From contig NW_022985236.1 in the NCBI RefSeq assembly GCF_010093535.1, positions 125,313 through 135,604 of the forward strand: a stretch of DNA of 10,292 bases, given 5' to 3'. This DNA is from Lindgomyces ingoldianus. Lineage: Eukaryota; Ascomycota; Dothideomycetes; Pleosporales; Lindgomycetaceae. Made by a program: the position numbers and the translations under genes. Shown one piece after another: positions 1-8,400 of this stretch; position 1 is the stretch's first letter; each line of letters opens with the position of its first letter. The notes under the pieces are model-generated. The model was given only the letters and a program-made list of their open reading frames with translations, ran no database searches and was not told where the DNA came from.

Positions 1-135
1 AACACGAGCAGAGCAGAAAAAGGATCGATAAATCAATACAATCAATAATCATCCCATACATCATATCCAAACCCATCATTCATCTCAGGAAGCCCAGAAA
101 CAGTGCTTCAATCTGACAGGTGTGAGAGCAACTGC

Positions 136-250
136 CAATCCCTGACACACCGATGCGGCTGATGCTAATCCCCGACACACCGATGCAGCTGATGCCAATC
201 CCTGACACACCAATGTGGCTGATGCCAATCCCCGACACACCGATGTGGCT
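136..250. repeat. 30-bp tandem repeat, about 3.8 copies
   Basis: Units begin at 136, 166, 196 and 226; the last stops at 250. Each contains the core GACACACC followed by an ATG-rich half. The copies differ only by transitions (C/T or G/A) at five positions, and four of those five fit the pyrimidine-C-purine context seen in the eroded elements. Because the period is a multiple of three, several frames stay open and give 10-residue repeats on the minus strand, but there is no flanking coding sequence, so a repeat protein is not supported. It lies just outside the left end of the DNA transposon. Positions 1-135 hold nothing recognisable. Confidence 0.9.
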
Positions 251-274
251 AGAGAGGTGGAACAGACGCAACTA

Positions 275-329
275 ACATGGTCCACAAGCGAATGTTCAAC
301 ACAAGCAAGTGTTCCGCCCCACCACTAAA
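275..329 (+). repeat. Left terminal inverted repeat of the Fot1-like transposon
   Basis: Begins ACATGGTCCACAAGCG and matches the reverse complement of 2060-2114 with two mismatches in 55 bp. At both mismatches (position 307 and the base after CCACCAC) the left copy has A or T where the right copy has G or C, as expected if the left end took two extra RIP-type hits. It contains two copies of ACAAGCGARTGTTC-like sequence 17 bp apart (284 and 301), possibly paired transposase binding sites. Confidence 0.95.
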
Positions 330-395
330 TTTAACTTTAAAGACTATTAATTTAACAACGCAAAAATATACTATATAAAATAAACTATAATAGGA

Positions 396-2033
396 TTATT
401 TAATATCCTTGCATGTACAAGAGTTATGCCTAGGCTTGTTGCAGCGCTTGCAGCGCTGTGCGCGCGCTGCGCTGCTTTTAGCAGTTAACTCCTCCTAAGG
501 CATTTTGCTACCTCCTGCTATACTAGCAAGCTTCTAAGTACTTAACTTAGAGCCCTAATAACCTGTTAGAGTTCCTTTTTTCTAAATTTGCTTTTTTTTA
601 CACTGCTTACGCTTTGTGGCTGCCTTACAGGCCCTCTCTAGGGCAGCTGCTTAATTGCGCTATAGAACAGCAACATAAGCTATCTTAGTAGCGCCCTTGC
701 TTAGCTGCTTTGCTAGATTAAGCATAGTAAAAAAAAAAAAATTTTAATGCTTTTAAATCTAATTATATAGTAGAGTTAACTAAGCCTTAACCTTATAAGG
801 ATTGCTAGGTGTTTAAGCCTTCTAGGCAGTATTTAGTAGTAGAGTAGCTGGCTGATTAGGTAGCTGTATATTAAGCTTTAAGAGCACTAGCTCTAGGTTA
901 AATAGGACTAGTCCTGTAGCTTTAAAGCCTGCGCAGATATTATCTATTGTAATTAAGCAACTAAATGCTGCCTTAAAGGCTAGTAGAAAGGTTAGCTTAT
1001 TAATATAGTTAATCTAGTAGCAGATTAACTAGCTAATCTTAGTACTGTACGCGCGCTTTAACAGCAAAAAGCAGCCAACGTTAAGCGGCTGTAGAATATG
1101 TGACGCGTGTGCTGGCATACAGAGCGCTATAATACGCCTCTGCTTGTAGAGCTTTAGGAATTTAACAAAGTAATAGCTCTTATAGCTATTAAGAATAAGC
1201 AGCTGCTATAAGCCTACTAAGCAATCTTTTATGTGCAGATTAAAGTGCTCTAGCTATGTAATTCTATGTTTGTTAGTTGTTTAGCTGTTGTTGCTAACAC
1301 TAATAGCCTAGTCTTTTAGTATATCCTTATCCTTATACTAGGCAGATAGGTGATGCTTGCCTTTAAAGATTATGTACAGAGGTATTGCCTACTTATCTGC
1401 GTTAATGCCTGTAATAACTGTTACCTATTTACAGTTGCCTAGCTGTATAGCCTTTAGCTAATTATGTCTATCTGTGCCTGTAATAACTATTTAGCTTAAT
1501 ATAACCCCTATCTAAAAGCCTGTTTTGTTAAAATTATACATGTCCTAATTTATAATTCTGTACTTTAATTATGTAGCTTCTACAAGCTTAAACTACTTGC
1601 TTATAATTACTAGATCTTTGCATTTTGCTTATTAGTAATTATATAGTTAGCTAAGGTAGGTTTTAACTGCTAGCGTACGCGCAACAAAGTTAGATGGCTA
1701 GTTAATACCTGCTAGTAGAGCGCTGCGCTTAGTAAAAAGCTTGTTAGCTATCTCTTATACAGCACCTAGAGTAGGCGCAAATCCTTAGGAATCTAGATTA
1801 AGTATATGCTTAATAATTACCTCCTTTTCTAGCTTTGTAAGCTTCTTGTTGTTAGCTGTACAGTTGCGTTGCATAGTTATCCCTGCGCGTTGTTGGCAGA
1901 GAGCTATTTAATTAACATTATAGAGTGCTGCAGCGCGCCTCTTAGTTAAAGACGTGTTTCTATTAAGAGCTTAAATAGCTAGGTTAATTCTAGCCTCTTT
2001 TAAAGATAATTAATTATATAGTTGTTAATGCAT
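396..2033 (-). pseudogene. Fot1/Molly-like DDE_1 transposase, inactivated by RIP
   Basis: Reading the minus strand from the ATG at 2033-2031 to the TAA at 398-396 gives 546 codons in one frame with no indel, but with roughly 37 internal TAG/TAA and no TGA. Order of domains: an N-terminal helix-turn-helix part (LYNV then QQRAGIT), a CENP-B/Tc5-type DNA-binding part (KLEKEVIIKHIL ... GFAPTLGAV ... PSNFV), then a DDE_1 core with YNFNKTGF, VTVITGINA, LYIIFKGKHHL, LILNSYKS, LCMPAHASHILQPLNVGCF and ICAGFKATGLV. The family's catalytic aspartates fall at codons 169, 282 and 318, and all three read Asn here; the last two are 35 residues apart. A C-terminal CX2CX4HX4C zinc knuckle (CKRCNKPRHNSCTC, 414-455) is intact. 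The start is chosen because the similarity runs right up to this ATG and the length of about 545 residues is usual for the family. In life this enzyme would cut and paste the element at TA sites in the nucleus. Confidence 0.93.
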
Positions 2034-2059
2034 CACAGTTAGTAGTAAGTTGGCTGCGT

Positions 2060-2114
2060 TTTGGTGGTGGGGCGGAACACTCGCTTGTGTTGAACATTCG
2101 CTTGTGGACCATGT
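2060..2114 (-). repeat. Right terminal inverted repeat of the Fot1-like transposon
   Basis: Partner of 275-329 and the better preserved of the two. It carries the same tandem pair of ACAAGCGARTGTTC motifs on the minus strand. The TA target duplication is at 2115-2116. Transposase translation would begin about 30 bp inside this end. Confidence 0.95.
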
Positions 2115-2147
2115 TATCTATAATGTAAACATGTTTTACACAACGCA

Positions 2148-2195
2148 TGTAAGGCCGGGATGGCGCTTACGTGTAAGGCCGAGATGGCGCTTACG
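2148..2195 (+). repeat. Two 24-bp tandem repeats in solo LTR 1
   Basis: 2148-2171 and 2172-2195 are identical except for one G/A difference; each runs TGTAAGGCC ... GGCGCTTACG. Each unit has partly self-complementary ends (GTAAG and CTTAC). Such duplications upstream of a TATA box often act as enhancer-like elements in LTR promoters; that role is inferred here. Confidence 0.9.
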
Positions 2196-2204
2196 TGCGA
2201 CGGG

Positions 2205-2212
2205 TATATATA
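2205..2212 (+). promoter_or_regulatory. TATA-like element of solo LTR 1
   Basis: TATATATA lies 9 bp after the tandem repeats and inside the LTR, where the U3 promoter of a retrotransposon would be. Nothing downstream is intact, so any transcript would run into non-coding and eroded sequence. Confidence 0.4.
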
Positions 2213-2305
2213 CTATTCTGTACGCAATAATCAACTGTTGGTTGATTATTCGCACCTTTTTAGTTGTATTGGCGTAGTGGTACAGAGCTCCGTCCTTACA
2301 ACGCA

Positions 2306-2480
2306 TGCTAGAGTAAACTTCATGCAAATTAACAGAAAGGTGCACCTATATTAGGTATACATTTTTTTTAAAAAAGAATGTAAGAAATACATAAGGTGAC
2401 AGAGAAATAGCGTTACTAGGGTTTATCTGAAGAAATTCTGACTAACTAGCGCGTCTAAAAGAGAAGATTGTGCTCAACTT
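2306..2480. other. Unassigned sequence between solo LTR 1 and the plus-strand relic
   Basis: Composition is moderate and less eroded than the neighbours. No coding frame, RNA gene or element end was recognised. It holds a near-palindromic A/T run at 2359-2381 (ACATT ... AATGT, two mismatched positions). It may be the flank into which the elements inserted or the 5' part of the following relic. Confidence 0.4.
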
Positions 2481-2507
2481 TTTGTTCTGCAAACCCGAAT
2501 ATAATAA

Positions 2508-2523
2508 GCAGAGCAAGCTCTGC
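2508..2523. repeat. Short perfect inverted repeat GCAGAGC/GCTCTGC
   Basis: A 7-bp stem with a 2-bp loop at the upstream edge of the plus-strand relic. No run of T follows on the plus strand, so it is not called a terminator. Function unknown. Confidence 0.5.
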
Positions 2524-3242
2524 TAATAAGAGTAGAAAAAGAAGAAATATTCTAGATAAAGAAACTAACCTTTAAAGAAATAGAAACTAGTGTAGAACTC
2601 TATAGATCTTAGTAAAGCTAAAGTAGTAAGGCTAAAAGATACTTAAAGCTATTAAGGATAGAGTTTAACCTAAAAAAGGTTTATAAAAAAGGAATATAAA
2701 TAGTATAAAAAGAAAGCCTATTCAAACTATAGAAAAGTAGAATACTTTAGAAGAGAATATCTAGACTTTAATAAATAGAAGAATAAAAAAAGTAGGCAAG
2801 ATACTAGAGTCTACTATGTTAAGATTAGGCTATCCTTCTAATAAATTAAGAAGAGATTAGATTAATATTTCTACTAGAAATATAGAAAGAACTATAAGCT
2901 AGTATAGTATATTCTAGTATACTAGAAAGTAAAAGTATAGAAAGAATATAAAATATAGTATATTCTCTTCTAGGTAGCAACCTTAAAAAAATAGATAGAC
3001 TTTAATAATATATTAGTATATATAGCTAATATAGTAATAGAAAGATAAGATTTTCCTTTAGAAGAAGAATAAATAGAGCTTAGTATAAGAAACTTAAATT
3101 AATAATACTATTAATAATAGTATTAGATATATAGTAATAAGAGTTATAAGCTAAGAAACTATATATAGAAGTACTATACAGTATAGATCTATAATCCTCT
3201 AGTAGTATATAAGGTAATAAATAAATTATCTAAAGAGATTAT

Positions 3243-3465
3243 TGTAACAAGGTCGGCACAGTCAACCACGTGGCCTTCTCTCGCTTATAGAGGTTTAGGC
3301 TAGGCTAGAGACAACCGCTAGTGCTAGTGCTTACCCTAGCATTACCTATATATATATTATACTATGCGAGAATACCTCGCTTAAGTATTCTCGTGCGTAC
3401 CTTTTAGTACAGTAGGGAAAGTCGTATAGTATCGGCTTGGCAGGCGGGGCGCCTACCTTATTACA
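3243..3465 (+). mobile_element. Solo LTR 2 (223 bp), TSD ATTAT
   Basis: Begins TGTAACAAGGT and ends ACCTTATTACA: the ends are near-perfect inversions (one mismatch in 11) and have TG...CA termini. The 5-bp target duplication ATTAT is exact at 3238-3242 and 3466-3470. Its composition is clearly richer in GC than the eroded DNA on each side, so it entered after that DNA had decayed. It contains a TATA-like run (3350-3357) and a 9-bp hairpin (3367-3393). The sequence differs from solo LTR 1, so the parent family is different. Orientation is tentative. Confidence 0.88.
3367..3393. repeat. Hairpin within solo LTR 2
   Basis: CGAGAATAC (3367-3375) pairs perfectly with GTATTCTCG (3385-3393) across a 9-base loop. 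It sits just downstream of the TATA-like run, so it could lie in the R/5' leader of the LTR transcript. A structural role is inferred only. Confidence 0.7.
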
Positions 3466-4022
3466 ATTATAAGATATACTATTACTAATAAAGATAGTAT
3501 TTATTCTAGAATATAGTAAATAGAAATAACTTTTTAATAGTAGAAATATAGAAAATAGTGTAAGAATTACTAGATCTAGAATAGAATAAAACCTCTCTAC
3601 TAATAATCGTAATTAGTAAAAGAGAGTAAAGAAACTAAATAATCTAGAAATAATATACGTTATATAGTTCTACTAGATATAAAGTAGATAAATACCTATA
3701 GAAGAAATACTCTTTTAGAATAATAAAAGAAGATATAAAATACTTAAGATAGTTATAAAATCTACTATTGTATATAATAGTAGAAATAGAAGAATACTAT
3801 AAGAATTTATATACTTGTATATATAGAAGCTATATATAATATTAGAGTAAGAAGTACTAAGTAGAATAGTAGCCTACAGTAATTCTAACTAGCTCTAATA
3901 GAGAAGATATTAAGAAAGGAAAAGCTATAAAGTATAAATACTTCTAATACTATATATATAATAGAAGACTAGACTATAAATATATACTCTAGTATTAGTA
4001 TAGAAATTAGAAATATCTATTC

Positions 4023-4748
4023 TTGTTGAATAGGCTCTAACAGCTAGCTACTTATAGTATAAGCACTTAAGTAGCAAGAGTAAGAGTGGTGTACAGTGTG
4101 CACAGTGTACAAGGTAGGTAAAGTAAGAGCAACATGTTTCTAGTTCTATTACTCTTATCTTTCCTTTATATAAAGAAAAAGAGGGATATTTAGATATTTA
4201 CACATAAAGGTTTACACATAAGCATGATATAACATAGATATGTAATTCTGCTTATGCGTAATTACTTATATCTAGGCTGTAACACTACTACTGTGTATAG
4301 ACATTAGCAACTTTTCTTTTTATCTAAAAAGTTACCTTCTATACACGTTACCTCCCTTCTGTCTATGTAGGTCTATCTAATTATGTTTTACCTTTACTTT
4401 ACCCTATTTATTAGGACTTGCCCTTAGTAATGCTGTATGTTAAAATAGGGTAGTTACACTATGTAAATAGCTTTATAAATAGTGTAAAGTGTTTTAGGCT
4501 ATTATTATCTAGCCTTTATACGCTTACTTTATAAGTAATTTAGTAGTATATAAACTATTTTATGCAGAGTTTTATGCTAGAATAGTGTAGAATTTTTGCG
4601 TAGGCAGGTGCGTAGAGAGGTGTATATAATAAGGTTTTCTCTTTTTTTTTACCTTCTTTTCTTTATTCTTTACTTTTTAAGCTCTACTGTATAATTCCCT
4701 AGCTCTTTTCTTTTTTTATATAGTGCTAATAGTGACAGATACTCCTGC

Positions 4749-4750
<2 letters not shown>
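4023..4750. other. AT-rich tract without recognisable gene
   Basis: No convincing frame was found on either strand. It contains an imperfect 22-bp palindrome with TGTACA at each end and TGCA at the centre (4090-4111), a TATATAAA run (4160s) and long pyrimidine runs at 4633-4680 and 4700-4720. A start such as TGTTGAA at 4024 is reminiscent of copia LTR ends, but no matching partner or end was found. It may contain decayed LTR or leader sequence of the neighbouring retroelements. Confidence 0.4.

Positions 4751-4796
<46 letters not shown>
4751..4796. repeat. Perfect (AC)23 microsatellite
   Basis: Twenty-three uninterrupted AC units, followed by a short AG run (4797-4804) that forms a 7-bp stem with TCTCTCT at 4808-4814. 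The tract is perfect although it lies in DNA strongly depleted of many CpA sites; every C here is in ACA context, which the local mutation pattern spares. Confidence 0.98.
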
Positions 4797-4800
<4 letters not shown>

Positions 4801-4804
4801 AGAG

Positions 4805-5440
4805 ATGTCTCTCTAGCCTTCCTTCTCTACCTCTAGTGCTGTTAGTGCAGGCGTCTTTAGCGTTCTTGTGTAGTCTAGCAGCCTAGGGCGCATCTGCGTT
4901 ACCCTTTTAACTAGTTCTACTGCTAATTAGCAGTTTATTTAGTGTTTTAGCATAAATATATAAATCTTTTAGCTCTTCTGCTTTTTTTTTTATATAAAAT
5001 ACTAATTATAGATAGGCTAAGAAGCAGCATGTAGCAGCTTTACTATTTTATAATATTAACATTGTTTTACTTACTAGCACTAATCTGCAGCTATAGGCAG
5101 CAAAAGTTATATGTTATAAGAGGTACTTTTATGCAGTCTTAGTCTAGAGTTGCAGTTAGGTCTTAGTAACTTTATATACTTATTATTATAGTAGCACTAC
5201 TAGTGCCTCTTCCTTTATTAAGTGTTATATGCTAGCTAACTTCTAGGCTAATGCCTGCGCCTTGTGTGTATAGTAGAGCTGTGGTCTGCATTGTAACTAC
5301 TACACGTAAGAGGTAGTGTGTTCTAGAGGGGAGGCTAGTAGCTTTTTTTTTCTATGTACTAAATAAATAAACTGTCTTTTTTATATATCCTTCTCTTCTA
5401 ATCTTATACTAAGAAAAATAAGTGCGTATAATAGTAATAA
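4805..5440 (-). pseudogene. Unidentified minus-strand coding relic downstream of the copia polyprotein
   Basis: Read on the minus strand from about 5440 to the microsatellite, one frame looks protein-like and is broken only by TAG/TAA. Readable stretches include FLSIRLEEKDI, LLASPLEHTTSYV, KKKAEELKDLYIYAKTLNKL and LISSRTS, ending near AARLHKNAKDACTNSTRGRE at 4880-4820. It is in a different frame from the RNase H part of the polyprotein, but the same frame as its protease-integrase-RT part. No domain was recognised. Possibilities are a Gag-like product of a second element, a 3' extension of the copia element, or an unrelated captured gene. The actual start and end cannot be fixed. Confidence 0.4.
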
Positions 5441-5459
5441 TAAAAGAGATAAGCCTTAT

Positions 5460-8400
5460 ATAAAGGCGTTGTTAGTCTAGTTAGTCTAGAGCATCTTTGC
5501 GCACAGGATCTAGCTAGTCCACAGATGCTTCTATCTAGACAGAGAAGTAGTTAGTTAGGACTAATAATTAAAAAGCCTAATTTAGTGTTTTCTTTATACA
5601 TGCATTTACTAAGTTATTTTTACTATTAATTTACCTTATCTTAGTAATTTTTTTCTTTTTATATAATTTATAGAGTAACATAATGTTAATTATAAGTTAC
5701 TTTTTACTAGTAGTGCTTAGCTTAACAAAGTAGTTATATAGAAACCTTAAATCTGTGCAGATTACTACTAGAATTAGTAGCAGTTTAAGTGTTTATGTAA
5801 TTTACTATAGAGTTATACTAAAAGTAATTACATTATTAAACTCTTTAACTATTTTATATAGTTTACTAGTAAGAACACTCCTAGTTACTCTTTTACACTT
5901 AGTAGAATTTTAGTGTATAATGTTGCCTAGTATTTTAAAGTAGTTGCTTTGCTCTATATAGTTCTTATTACTTAATATAATTAAGAATCTTAGCTATAAG
6001 CTAAGGTTTTTATTATTAGTAAATAATTTATCTATAAAGATAAATAGCTTTATATAATTAAGCTATAATAGTAGAAAAGTAAGACTACACTTACTATTAT
6101 CTATCTACTATTAGATTTATGCATTAAGTGTGTTAATGTTATTATGTAAAGAGTCTATAGTTTATATAGTAATAGATAGGTTAAATGCTACTTTTAGTTA
6201 ACATATAAATATAATATATGCCTCTTTTACATATTACTTAATATATTATTATACAGCATCCTTATTCTTTAGGTTAATTATATAAAAGTAGCTTACTTAT
6301 TCTTTTTAAGTAAAAACTACTATATTATGTGTAAGTTTTATCCTTTTACTATTAAACTTAATAGGCTGCTTTTTTACTAGAATAGTTTTACTTTTTATAT
6401 AGAACTTTACTTTTTATAGTTTTTTCTTTTTTTTTATACAAAATTCTTTATTATAATGCTTAAAGTATTATCTATTTATAAGCTAGTAATACTAAAAGTG
6501 TGCTCTTCTTTATTAGTAATTAAGAGGTAGAGGTTATATAAAGAGATGTGCATGCACAGCTTTTTTTTATAGTAATTATAGTATGTTTTAAACTAATACA
6601 GTCCTAATTTAGCAGCTCTATACAAAGGTTGTATAACTTAGAGTATTATATTTAGTAGAAAGCTCTAGCGCATCTTTATTAGTAGCTTTATGTATAGCGT
6701 GCGCATAAGCTTATCTATTAATTAAATATATACTTATGTAATATTACATAGTTTAAAATGCATTTTATATATAGCTCTTAAGCTTACTTTTATAGCTAGA
6801 AGTAGTCTCTAGCTTATCCTCTAAATAGTTAGTAACTAAATAAGAATTTCTTTTTTTTTATTTAAGTAGCTAGTAAACACTAGGCAGGATTTTTTATATA
6901 GTTAAGTTATTTTACCTTTTACTTCTTATATAAGGTAGAGGTTAAAAATCTAACTTTTATGCCTTATTAAGTTATATACTATAACTTTAAAAGTGCTATT
7001 AGTAATTAGAGTGTCTATCTTTATGTAGTTTAATTTTTTAAATAGTTTTCTAAGTGTAGTAATTACACTATCTATATAAAGCTTAATAGATAAGGCCTAA
7101 TTATCCTTTTTTTTTCTAGGTTAAGAATACCTAGTCTAGACTTTATGTAGGTTTTCTTTGCTTTTTACTTTTTCTAGTATTTATATCTTTTTTTTACACT
7201 AGTGCAGCATTGCTATCCTAAGGGGCTTAGTTTATAGTAGGCTTTAGTTCTACCTTTATAACATTCTTATAAGGCTGTTCTTTTTTCCTCTTTTATAAAA
7301 GATCTCTTTATATAGAGATTAGTTTATCTAGGTTATTTATTATAAGTAGGTTATCTTTCTTTTTTTGTTATAGTACAGTTTAACCTGCGTATATTAAAGC
7401 TTTAGTAGGCTATTTTTTTTAATAATAACATCTCTCTCTTTAATGCTCTTAATCTTATATAGGCTAGTCTAGCCTTTCTTCTCCCTCTATGCTATAATCT
7501 CTAAGCTAAAAGAGAAGTTAAGAACTTTATATGTTATAAAGCTATTATAAGTATTAATTATATAATTAATGTTTACTTTTATATAGTCTTTTTAAAGTAT
7601 TTTTATTACCTTTTGTACAGCACTTACTTATGTAATAATGTCTAGTAATAGTAGAAAGTCTAAGTTAATTCTTAAGTATGCCCTAAAAACTAGCAGCGTG
7701 GGTACTAGACTGTGTAGGCTAGCTGTGTTATTTAAAGCCTTAACTACTATCTATAAAATAGCCTTATTATCTATACAGTTACCTAGCTTAGTCTTTAAGA
7801 TGTTAAACACTTGTTAGAGAGGTGTGTGCACACGCTTAACTTTTCTAACTACTTAATATGCTTCTATAGGCATCTGCCTACATGTAGCTCTTATAATCTT
7901 TACATAAGCTTAAAAATTCTTTAAAGTAAAGTTTATACTAGAGTTATGCATAATATAGTCTAAGCGTTTTTAATAGGTGTTAATCTAGCATTTGCATAGT
8001 GCATTCTAGGTATCTTGTGTAGATATAGATTTTAGGAATGTAGCAGCCTAAAATAGTGTGTTTATATTAATAATATGTAAAACATCTCTATTATTAATTT
8101 ATACAACATTAATAATAACTTTATAGTTAAAGTAGGTATTATTTTTAATTATAAACTTAAATTTTTATAAAGCCTAGTTATATAATTAGTAAAAGTAGTA
8201 AAAGTTTTTAATCTTTTCTAGCACTATAGCATTAATGTTATAGCTAGCGCTAGTTAGCATCTTCTAGAGTCTTTTTATACAGGGGTGTTTAAATTAGCAG
8301 TAGAGGCAGTAAAGTTCTAATTTAGTAAAGAAGAACATAGATTTTTTCTTACTAACATTAAACAAACAGTGTTCTTATTTTTATATAATAAAAATAGTAG

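Larger units (their letters stand above)
275..2114 (-). mobile_element. Complete RIP-degraded Fot1/pogo-clade (Molly-like) DNA transposon
   Basis: The 1,840-bp element is bounded by 55-bp terminal inverted repeats and flanked by TA on both sides (273-274 and 2115-2116), the target duplication expected of Tc1/mariner/pogo elements. Its length, TIR size and one long transposase frame match the Fot1/Pot2/Molly group of fungal transposons. The interior is strongly AT-shifted and the only gene is destroyed by stop codons, so the element cannot be autonomous. The ends are well preserved and could in principle still be recognised by a transposase supplied in trans (inference). I assign the clade from the transposase domains; the closest named family cannot be settled without a search. 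Confidence 0.93.
2148..2300 (+). mobile_element. Solo LTR 1 (153 bp), TSD ACGCA
   Basis: Starts TGTAAGG and ends CCTTACA, a perfect 7-bp terminal inversion with the TG...CA ends of LTRs. It is flanked by a 5-bp direct duplication ACGCA at 2143-2147 and 2301-2305. No internal retrotransposon sequence is attached, so it is read as the product of recombination between two LTRs. Base composition is normal and no RIP-type erosion is seen. Orientation is taken from the TATA-like run at 2205-2212. The length is short for an LTR; a small non-autonomous (TRIM-like) family is an alternative parent. Confidence 0.85.
2481..4022 (+). pseudogene. Eroded, probably plus-strand retroelement relic, product unidentified
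   Basis: This AT-rich stretch is purine-skewed on the plus strand (many AGA, GAA, AAG, TAG), unlike the region 5514-9240, which is purine-rich on the minus strand; I therefore place its coding strand on plus. From about 2690 one frame reads as a lysine-, arginine- and tyrosine-rich protein interrupted by TAG/TAA, for example FRREYLDFN, then SRQDTRVYYVKIRLSF. This loosely recalls a retrotransposon Gag, but I see no decisive motif; a possible Tyr-for-Cys decayed zinc knuckle near 3930-3990 is too weak to rely on. The relic is interrupted by solo LTR 2; LTR plus duplicated 5 bp is 228 bp, so the frame is the same on both sides. It could equally be another kind of decayed repeat. Confidence 0.3.

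Noticed and set aside
80..285. Minus-strand open frames of 63-66 codons with 10-residue repeats
   Set aside because: They are open because the 30-bp tandem repeat is a multiple of three; more than one frame is open and nothing flanks it as a gene.
2050..2354. Several 64-75 codon open frames
   Set aside because: They span the transposon TIR and solo LTR 1 and have no protein-like motif; both strands are open by chance.
4024..4750. Possible copia LTR beginning TGTTGAA
   Set aside because: No matching second copy, no convincing CA end and no target duplication were found.
6157..6400. Plus-strand reading resembling a retroviral-type integrase (VIDRLNA)
   Set aside because: The similarity stops after a few residues, while the minus strand reads continuously as the RT to RNase H part of the copia polyprotein.
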